Shown here: piece after piece, positions 8,749 through 13,822 of the stretch
Layout: each line of letters starts with the position of its first letter
Numbering within the stretch: the first letter of the stretch is position 1
Assembly (NCBI GenBank): GCA_015501585.1
Contig: JADNRY010001256.1
Coordinates: forward strand, 1-13,822
Length of the DNA stretch: 13,822 nucleotides
Source: Rhodocollybia butyracea
Taxonomy: Eukaryota; Basidiomycota; Agaricomycetes; Agaricales; Omphalotaceae
Direction: 5' to 3'
Position numbers and translations under genes: made by a program
The notes under the pieces: generated by a model
Database searches by the model: none
Seen by the model: only the letters and a program-made list of their open reading frames with translations
Told to the model about the DNA's origin: nothing

Positions 8749-8958
8749 TACGTTTGACTTATGGCATTTGGATTCGTTGGTACGCGCTTCTGCTGTACTC
8801 GAACATTACAATTCTATCCCTTACTTTTCTCATCTTTCATATTTTTCTATCAAAGATACTACTACTCTTTTCGAGATTCTTCACAACTCTCCTCTTCTTC
8901 TGTCTCTTCTATTGATTCTTCGAGGGATTCCGGGGTCGGAATCTAAAGTACCCCCCTC
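8732..8958 (+). pseudogene. Third ORF of element 1, segment C, running up to the 3' LTR
   Basis: The second frame is open from 8675 through the LTR boundary to a stop at 9206-9208; the plausible protein part is about 8735-8950 (RDTFDLWHLDSLVRASAVLE, then a Ser/Tyr/Phe-rich stretch and LLLSLLLILRGIPG). The short Leu/Ile run is too small to call a membrane anchor confidently. The natural stop may have been just before the LTR or inside it; residues after 8958 are encoded by LTR DNA. Confidence 0.4.
8926..8943 (+). repeat. Hairpin just upstream of the 3' LTR
   Basis: GATTCC (8926-8931) and GGAATC (8938-8943) are perfect complements around a 6-base loop GGGGTC, ending 15 bases before the LTR. 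A purine tract is expected at this place for plus-strand priming; instead the last bases are pyrimidine-rich (CCCCCCTC). Confidence 0.6.
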
Positions 8959-9914
8959 TGTGGAAGTGGTAGCTGCCCCGTCGGTAGCTACACATCCTTA
9001 TACGCCGTTTACCAGTACATTATACTTACATACATATATATTACAAATCGCTTTACACATCGAAAACTATCAATTCGTTTCAGTTCCTTTCACACGTTCC
9101 CTCTCTTCCTTTCTTACCCCACCTCCATATTCTCTCTTTTCTCTTTCCTTCTCTCATAATCTGGACAACGACAAACCGGCATACAATAACTCGAATACAG
9201 CTCGGTGATTACGGCCGTTCAACATCACTGATACACACCATTTCAAATTGTCGCCCTCCCGATCTCCTCTTATCTCCTCTCGCCTATTGAAGTATTCCAG
9301 CAACTTATAATATTTCTACGGCACCCCCAGCATATTCGCTATGGATTCTACGGCTTAGTTTGGTCACGGAAGGGGCGTAGCAGTTTTAGCGGTTGGTTTT
9401 ATATCGGCGTATCGTATGTTTTATCATTCTTTTTCCGTTGATTTATTTGCTTGATCATTATTCCTTTCCGTATCCGATGGGTTTCGTGCCTTGACGGTGA
9501 ATGCGGCGGATGTCGGTACACGCCTAGATCGCAACGTTGAGGCTGGCAACCTCTCCTGTCCCCATTGATGGTCGTAGGCGGGAGATCTAGTTTACTAGTC
9601 AAGTGTGTTACCTGCGCCGTGCAGCAGAGCCTTAAAGTCGCATACTCGGAGGTATTTCAATTCTTTCGGACTATTTTCCTTCTAAATATTTTATCCTATC
9701 TATACACATCACATGTATACAGTCAGGCGACGTACGAGCACGCGTGGCAGCCTGTATATATCACAGGTAGATACAGTAATGAAAGGGACTCTTTTTTCTT
9801 CAATTCTACTACGTGTGCATAACCGCTAGAGACGGCGGACTACAAGACCATATTCCGATAGCTAAGTCTATCTATTCTTCTTCACGCTAACTCTTTCGTA
9901 GATCCCGACTAGGT
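8959..9914 (+). repeat. 3' LTR of element 1
   Basis: 956 bp, same orientation and ends as the 5' LTR. By hand alignment it differs at nine substitutions and four small indels. In all four indels the right copy is the shorter one (totalling 5 bases). Four of the nine substitutions are CpG in the left copy and TpG or CpA here (near 9533, 9564, 9604, 9613). It would supply the polyadenylation region of the element transcript. Confidence 0.93.
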
Positions 9915-9941
9915 TGACTTCACCGAGTCCAGAGACAGTGA

Positions 9942-10427
9942 ATAATCGCACGTCTGATAATAAGGACGCCACGTCAGAACAATTCCCACACGGTCAAACC
10001 GTCAGAGGAAAAAACAAGTGAGCCTGAAAAGCTCCTCATACAATTAACAGAGGAAATACCTCAGCAAGGAAAAAATCCTACGAAGACAACTGAAAACAAC
10101 AGTCGATCAGAAGGCAGTCAAATGGCTGCCATAAAAGAACCAAGAGACGATGTCTCTATAAATGAGAAAGCAGCTAAAGCGCTGGATTCAATAACAGACC
10201 TTGCACAGGTCTTAGTAAATGCTACAGGGCATATGCTGAAAATCGCGGAAACGAATCAGCAATCCCTGAGCGAATTCACATCGGCAATGCATCAATTGAA
10301 TGCACAATTAAACAAAAAAGACGAAGAGAAGTCTTCGTCCAAGTCATCGACAAAGTCGACAGACAGTAGTGATCATACTGGGATTGCCATGCCAGTACCT
10401 AGACTGCCGGACGAACGCCGCCAGTAG
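9942..10427 (+). pseudogene. gag: Element 2 gag, N-terminal segment
   Basis: Open from 9942 to TAG 10425. It reads charged, low-complexity sequence (SEPEKLLIQLTEEIPQQG), then a helical stretch after the Met at 10122 (KALDSITDLAQVLVNATGHM) and a Ser/Lys-rich segment ending in PVPRLPDERRQ. A second frame (9917-10019) also reads plausibly as protein (SPSPETVNNRTSDNKDATSE), so a shift near 10000 is likely. Near 10420 the signal moves to another frame (ADIYRNTLFSKPRQENGK), so the TAG is a frameshift product. No known domain; such N-terminal extensions are common in fungal gags. Confidence 0.5.
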
Positions 10428-10442
10428 TGCGGACATCTATAG

Positions 10443-11405
10443 GAATACACTGTTCTCGAAGCCTCGACAGGAAAATGGAAAGATTCCATGCTCAATGTAT
10501 CGCAGGCAATAGGTCCATCATCCATAACACATAGAAACTATGTGGGATTTGGACAAGTAGGAGAATTACCTCCTACAATAGGCAAATCGCTAATAACACA
10601 GCGAGGCTATACAGACTCACGTCAAAGACGTCCGTCATCGCTACCAGATACGCCGACACCTACGTTCCTTGCAGGAACAGGATATACGCCTAAAGTGAGA
10701 CAAAGTCCCACTGGGAGAACTTCTCCAGCACCAAGAGGACCGAGGTCACTCCCGATACCGCCCAAATCCAGGGCTACAACACCGAAGTTGAATGACTTCA
10801 TATTTGAAGAGCCAGAAATCATATCTGACTCTGCGGCGCAACTTACGGATCACATTCGTAATGCATTCGGAGTGTTGGCGACACCGTCAACGCCCATAAA
10901 TATATTGTCCACATTTGTGGACGACAAAGCTACCATTAAAATGGAAGCATTCAGCGTGGTGATCCCACCAGCAAAACAGACAATTACAGAAAGCCCGGAA
11001 GATCCGGGTAACAAAAGCGATACAATCGTAGAACTACTAGAGCGGTTTGGATTAAACCAAACGCCAACGCAAGTTCCTAAAAGGAACAAAACAAAGGATC
11101 TCCCGAAAAGAGAATCCATACTGAATAACCACAATGTAGTTATTAAGGCAGAAGAGTCAATCTCTGCCATAAAAAATAACAATGTTAAGACGAATACACC
11201 CGTAATGACAGCATTCCCAGTCGTAACAACTGGTGAAAAAGCACCAACTAAAGTTGACGCTGACCCGGACACAGGCATAGCCTACGAATGGGATAGTCGC
11301 GTAGCGATGCAACGCTTGCGCAATAAGAGCTTCCGAGAAACGGAAAAGCCTCGGAATTCTCCCAGACCAAATGGTTGGGTTCAACACGGATGTACCGGTC
11401 GATAA
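10443..11405 (+). pseudogene. gag: Element 2 gag, Pro/Ser/Thr-rich middle segment
   Basis: About 320 codons open in one frame; the first Met is at 10488. The sequence is disordered and basic (RQRRPSSLPDTPTPTF, GRTSPAPRGPRSLPIPPKSR) with an acidic helical portion (DFIFEEPEIISDSAAQLTD). It probably lies between an N-terminal domain and the capsid, as in other long gags. It ends at a TAA 11403-11405, and the neighbouring frames carry the signal on. The minus-strand frames over this region are shadows. Confidence 0.5.
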
Positions 11406-11423
11406 ATTCAACACACCGAAAAG

Positions 11424-11690
11424 GTGTGGATACACGAACAAGACAGTGCGCAAGATGCAGGTCCTTCTAAAAGTGGGGGAGGACCACCTCGAAAAACACC
11501 TACAAGAGGAGCTCCAGGAGCACCCGACGACGGTGATGACAGCTCAGACTCCAGCGGAGATGAGCACAAACGCAACAACGATAAAAATTGTCGAAGCACA
11601 CCATGGGATGATGATTCATCCCAAAACAATACAGATTCGATGTCACAGATTGTCAAACGAATCGTGGATTGGAGATATTCTCCAACCTAA
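11424..11690 (+). pseudogene. gag: Element 2 gag, Gly/Pro and Asp/Ser-rich linker before the capsid
   Basis: This frame reads GPSKSGGGPPRKTPTRGAPG followed by an acidic Asp/Ser run (DDGDDSSDSSGDEHK) and ends at TAA 11688-11690 after VDWRYSPT. Low-complexity linkers of this type typically precede the capsid domain in basidiomycete gypsy gags. Shortly before the stop the signal passes to another frame (11691-11826, LQPNEKFSNSKKKKMRQKV), a Lys-rich stretch that ends at TGA 11824-11826. Confidence 0.5.
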
Positions 11691-11770
11691 TGAGAAATTC
11701 AGTAATAGCAAGAAGAAGAAGATGCGACAAAAAGTAGCATCACAACTTGAGCGAAAACTGCAGACGATGA

Positions 11771-12037
11771 TTGTCGCAAACTGTGCAACACCAAGTACAC
11801 AAAGTGTACAGAAAGCAGATACATGAACATGTAGGCACTGCACTTCCTCCATTGGAGGGAGTAAAGAATATCAAAGTACCATCACCGGAGAGCTACGAAG
11901 GTACTCCCGATGTAGAGGTATTTGAAAGGTGGCTATTGTCACTCCTTCGATGGTTCGTAGCACACCGCTATTGCGGTCCAGCTTATGATAGCGCAAGATT
12001 ACAAATCTTAGGCATGTTTCTAAAAGAAAAGCACTAG
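11771..12037 (+). pseudogene. gag: Element 2 gag, N-terminal half of the capsid domain
   Basis: The coding signal from about 11830 reads LPPLEGVKNIKVPSPESYEG, then DVEVFERWLLSLLRWF and SARLQILGMFLKEK. This is the classic start of the Ty3-type Retrotrans_gag domain: a P-x-x-Y/F-x-G entry, an aromatic helix with E-x-W/F-L, then a helix ending before A-x-x-W. The frame ends at TAG 12035-12037 because one A appears lost from the GAAAAG run at 12026-12031; ALDWYNDEVVG follows in the next frame. The capsid forms the particle shell. Confidence 0.7.
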
Positions 12038-12219
12038 ATTGGTACAACGACGAAGTCGTTGGTGCACACAGGACCACAATTAAGTGGACCAGTGAAGAAG
12101 CCATTATTGGCTTATTGATAGATGCGTTCAAGCATCTACAATTCATCAAGCTACTCAGCAGTTTGAGTCAATCACTTACTCACCTGTTAAGGGAGTACGA
12201 GATTATCACTCAACACTAG
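12028..12219 (+). pseudogene. gag: Element 2 gag, capsid middle segment
   Basis: Continues the capsid in the first frame: KALDWYNDEVVG then IKWTSEEAIIGLLIDAF, the A-x-x-W-[FY] and W-x-x-F helices of Retrotrans_gag domains. After about 12128 the signal shifts again to the frame of the next entry; the remainder to TAG 12217-12219 is filler. Confidence 0.6.
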
Positions 12220-12497
12220 TACAATGGGCATCAAGAATGCAACATCCACCGCATTCATATGATATGAAAATGTGTTTCGTTAAAGGATTGCCTATGTCAA
12301 TCCTTGAAATACTTATAGACAGGGGAATAATCCCTGAATACGCAAATTCAAGACTATCTCAAAGCGGTTACTGCATTGAAGATAATCGCGCACTACACAA
12401 TTACTACGTGTCAGGCAAGCGAAAAACAAGCACACCGAGCTCGAAATATGTCGCAAACGCGCTATTCGGAACAAGGAGCAAGTACTCCTCCCGCTAG
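12129..12497 (+). pseudogene. gag: Element 2 gag, C-terminal half of the capsid
   Basis: The frame reads QASTIHQATQQFESITYSPV, then GVRDYHSTLVQWASRM and MCFVKGLPMSILEILIDRGI, matching the second half of the Retrotrans_gag fold, including the F-x-x-G-L-P turn. The coding signal probably leaves this frame near 12350, where another frame reads QDYLKAVTALK. This frame itself closes at TAG 12495-12497. The stretch 12498-12611 continues as a basic, low-complexity spacer (for example TYTAAAVPKPNKG) without a clear single frame. Confidence 0.6.
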
Positions 12498-12611
12498 AAC
12501 GTATACTGCAGCAGCAGTACCAAAACCCAACAAAGGGTACAGTTAGTAAAATATACTAGCAAAGGGAAGAGACCAGTTAAATTTGGTAACTCTTTCCGTG
12601 GAACAGGACAA

Positions 12612-12836
12612 GTGTCAAAGACACCGTCTAAAGAAGAAGCAGTTTCTAGGAAACTATGCTTCCGTTGCGGCAAGCCAGGTCATTTCGCGAATGACTCGAC
12701 GTGCGAAAGGCATGGACAACCTCGATTGTACGCCATTCAGGAAGAGAGCTGGAATCAGCTAGTCAAGATGTCAATCCACAAGAAAACCTCAAAGAGGATC
12801 TTGAATACCTCCAGCACTTCAACCCAACGAGGATGA
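12612..12836 (+). pseudogene. gag: Element 2 gag, nucleocapsid zinc knuckle and tail
   Basis: The knuckle is Cys-Phe-Arg-Cys-Gly-Lys-Pro-Gly-His at 12657-12683, followed by Cys at 12702-12704, spaced C-X2-C-X4-H-X6-C. The first three ligands and the GKPGH core are standard for RNA-binding retroelement nucleocapsids; the last Cys is two residues later than usual. PRLYAIQEE follows. The signal then moves to other frames (QENLKEDLEYLQ; acidic NEDEDEDELL), which end in TGA at 12856-12858, probably the real end of gag. Confidence 0.7.
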
Positions 12837-12842
12837 AGATGA

Positions 12843-12878
12843 GGACGAGTTGTTATGACTCGATCAATAGTCTCGTCC
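12843..12878 (+). promoter_or_regulatory. Stem-loop enclosing the gag-stop/pol-start overlap of element 2
   Basis: GGACGAG (12843-12849) and CTCGTCC (12872-12878) are perfect 7-base complements; the ATGA at 12855-12858 sits in the 22-base loop. The placement would suit a translational-coupling or reinitiation element. Confidence 0.4.
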
Positions 12879-13004
12879 AAACCTTCACAGTACGTAATCG
12901 CAGTAAAAATGATAAGAGAAATTAATGAGATTATAGAGCAAGCCTTTCCGTTCGTTGAAACCGCTAGGCAAAAAATATATACTCAAACAACTAGGCTCAA
13001 GTAA
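12855..13004 (+). CDS. Possible start of element 2 pol (49 codons, truncated)
   Basis: ATG 12855 overlaps the probable gag stop (TGA 12856-12858) in an ATGA. The frame reads MTRSIVSSKPSQYVIAVKMI and REINEIIEQAFPF, ending at TAA 13002-13004. A fresh ORF opening with a beta-strand-like SQYVIAVKM right after gag is where a protease/pol ORF would begin in two-ORF gypsy elements, but no Asp-Ser/Thr-Gly motif is reached. The last residues overlap the first foldback of the repeat region. It may be a truncated pol, or a chance frame. Confidence 0.4.
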   Translation: MTRSIVSSKPSQYVIAVKMIREINEIIEQAFPFVETARQKIYTQTTRLK

Positions 13005-13042
13005 AGTTAGTATACTAGTTTGTAATACGAAACTCACAGAAG
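13005..13042. other. Lead-in to the hairpin array
   Basis: No gene. AACTAG (12989-12994) pairs perfectly with CTAGTT (13015-13020) around a loop containing GCTCAAGTAAAG, which resembles the GCTCAACAAG half of the array core. It may be a degenerate outermost copy. Confidence 0.35.
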
Positions 13043-13405
13043 TTATTATTTGGAGATAGCTCGACAAATAATAATAAGATTACCCTCGGAGATGGCTCGA
13101 CAAGCAGTAATATGAATCAGAACTAATACTTGGAGATGGCTCGACAAGTAGTAGTGGTAGTATGGTGTCTAATACTCGGAGATAGAGCTCAACAAGTAAT
13201 AGTGAGTGTGATGTCTAATACTCGGAGATAGCTCAACAAGTAATAGGAAGTTGCAACTTGGAGATAGCTCAACAAGTGGCAATTAAAGAAGTATTCACTA
13301 GGAGATAGCTCAACAGGTGAATATTAGTGGATACAACTTGGAGTTAGCTCAACAAGATGTATAAATGTGTATTGTAGCTTGGAGATAGCTCAACAAGAAT
13401 ACAAT
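13043..13405 (+). repeat. Hairpin array 1: nine units with constant core and covarying arms
   Basis: The core CTTGGAGATAGCTCAACAAG (with variants) recurs nine times; the GGAG starts are at 13052, 13088, 13132, 13178, 13224, 13260, 13301, 13340 and 13381, spaced 36-46 bases. The core folds as CTTG/CAAG plus GAG/CTC with a four-base loop (ATAG or ATGG) and an AA or GA bulge. Outside it, each copy has its own complementary arms: TTATTATTT/AAATAATAA, ATTAC/GTAAT, CTAATACTTG/CAAGTAGTAG, TTGCAACTTG/CAAGTGGCAA, TATTCAC/GTGAATA, ATACAACTTG/CAAGATGTAT, ATTGTA/TACAAT. Units 4 and 5 are near-duplicates; unit 4 has two extra bases in the loop. No frame is coding through it. Confidence 0.85.
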
Positions 13406-13510
13406 GAGTTCTTCGGTGATTCACACAAGTGATAACAGCAAAACAAGTGGGGGTTTGGATTTAAGAAAAATAATAGTCTAACGTACATTGGTAAATCTAG
13501 ACTACTTATA
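13406..13510. other. Spacer between the two hairpin arrays
   Basis: No gene. It holds a G-run (GTGGGGGTTTGG near 13447) and one perfect foldback, AGTCTA (13475-13480) with TAGACT (13498-13503) over a 17-base loop. Confidence 0.5.
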
Positions 13511-13822
13511 TACTGTGCAATGTGTACTAGTTAGGAAATGCTGCGAATGACTAGATTTGAGTCATAACTGCGGAAATACTGCGGATGAGTCAGTCTGACT
13601 ATGTAATGCTGTGCAATGACTAATATTGAGTCATGTATGCGGAACCGTAGTTGACTCAGATATCTGGCTGTGCAATGACTGATATTGAGTCATTGATGTA
13701 AAGAGGCTATCAATGATGTCATAGCTGTGGAGCAGTATGTGATATCATAACTGCGGAGCAATGGAATGACATCATGATTGTGGAGTAGCAAGATGACATC
13801 ATAGTTTGGAGCTAGAATGATG
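13511..13822 (+). repeat. Hairpin array 2: TGYGSA core at about 27-28-base period with palindromic spacers
   Basis: Core hexamers of the TGYGSA/TGYGGA type start at 13514, 13542 (TGCGAA), 13569, 13580, 13610, 13638, 13669, 13726, 13752, 13779 and a degenerate TTTGGA at 13806. A decayed copy near 13697 fills the double-length gap. Apart from the extra copy at 13580, successive spacing is 26-31 bases. The spacers are palindromic: CAATGACT/AGTCATTG (13673-13680, 13687-13694), AGTCAG/CTGACT (13589-13600), TGAGTCA/TGACTCA around the core at 13638, ATGATGTCA (13713-13721)/TGATATCAT (13740-13748) around 13726, and CATCAT (13797-13802)/ATGATG (13817-13822) at the window edge. The array continues out of the window. 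Confidence 0.75.

Larger units (their letters stand above)
568..9914 (+). mobile_element. Element 1: full-length Ty3/gypsy LTR retrotransposon, frame-broken
   Basis: Two long direct repeats (568-1528 and 8959-9914) bracket 7.4 kb encoding, in order, Gag, aspartic protease, RT, RNase H and integrase. This is the Metaviridae (Ty3/gypsy) order, since integrase follows RNase H. An extra frame of about 800 bp lies between integrase and the 3' LTR. Reading frame changes occur near 3233, 3452, 4150, 4575, 4684, 4728, 5536, 6700, 7080 and 7667, and near 8330 and 8735 in the third frame. All catalytic motifs survive. The low LTR divergence (nine substitutions in about 956 bp by eye) implies a recent insertion. 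I found no clear target-site duplication: ACCGG precedes the 5' LTR and TGACT follows the 3' LTR. Confidence 0.95.
9915..13004 (+). mobile_element. Element 2: partial, frame-broken Ty3/gypsy-type retroelement (gag and start of pol)
   Basis: Directly after the 3' LTR of element 1 lies a gag of a different lineage: a long Pro/Ser/Thr/Lys-rich N-terminal region, a Ty3-type capsid domain (about 11850-12350), a zinc knuckle (12657-12704), an acidic tail, and a possible pol start overlapping its stop codon. Base use is more A-rich than in element 1. No protease, RT, RNase H, integrase or LTR is found inside the window, so it is either truncated at about 13004 or interrupted by the hairpin-repeat DNA that follows. 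Its 5' end is cut by, or hidden behind, element 1. Confidence 0.75.

Noticed and set aside
10850..11278. Minus-strand hydrophobic frame of 142 codons opposite the gag of element 2
   Set aside because: Its hydrophobicity reflects the reverse complement of a Lys/Thr/Pro-rich coding strand; no start context or neighbour supports it.
13043..13822. CRISPR array
   Set aside because: The repeats are imperfect, the spacing varies from 26 to 46 bases, the spacers are self-complementary and related, and the surrounding genes are eukaryotic retroelements.

Overview
The window looks like transposon-packed chromosomal DNA from a fungus, most likely a basidiomycete mushroom. That placement rests on the type of Ty3/gypsy retroelements present and the CT-rich leaders, so it is moderately supported. 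I recognise no host housekeeping gene, tRNA, rRNA or bacterial-type operon. Only the last codons of one unidentified coiled-coil protein (3-116) might belong to a host gene.

Layout. 1-567: tail of a partial gene, then AT-rich DNA with short tandem duplications (251-270, 289-391), then a short open stretch from an ATG at 451. 568-9914: a complete-length Ty3/gypsy LTR retrotransposon (element 1), with LTRs of 961 and 956 bp that differ by nine substitutions and four small indels by my hand alignment. Between them lie a leader, Gag, a Gag-to-protease linker, aspartic protease (DSG), reverse transcriptase (FVDD), RNase H, a long tether, integrase (HHCC, D-D35-E, GPY) and an unrecognised third reading frame before the 3' LTR. 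All catalytic residues are present, but the polyprotein is split by about ten one-base frame changes, mostly in the one-base-deletion sense. I found no in-frame nonsense substitution that needed explaining. This is either a young dead copy or an assembly with homopolymer errors.

9915-13004: the gag and the first codons of pol of a second, unrelated Ty3/gypsy-type element (element 2). It has a long Pro/Ser/Thr-rich N-terminal part, a capsid domain and a zinc knuckle, followed by an ATGA stop/start overlap. It too is frame-broken. Its protease, RT, RNase H and integrase are missing from the window. It starts directly after the 3' LTR of element 1, so element 1 may have jumped into it, although I see no clean target-site duplication.

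13005-13822: non-coding DNA made of two consecutive hairpin arrays. The first (13043-13405) has nine copies of a constant core (consensus CTTGGAGATAGCTCAACAAG), each flanked by arms that differ from copy to copy but remain complementary to each other. The second (13511-13822) has a TGYGSA-type core recurring about every 27-28 bases, with palindromic spacers between. The compensatory arms are the most unusual signal in the window and suggest selection for, or a copying mechanism that generates, secondary structure.

Within each retroelement the genes work as a polyprotein: Gag packages the RNA, protease processes it, RT/RNase H copies it and integrase inserts it. Nothing here indicates that either copy is autonomous as written.
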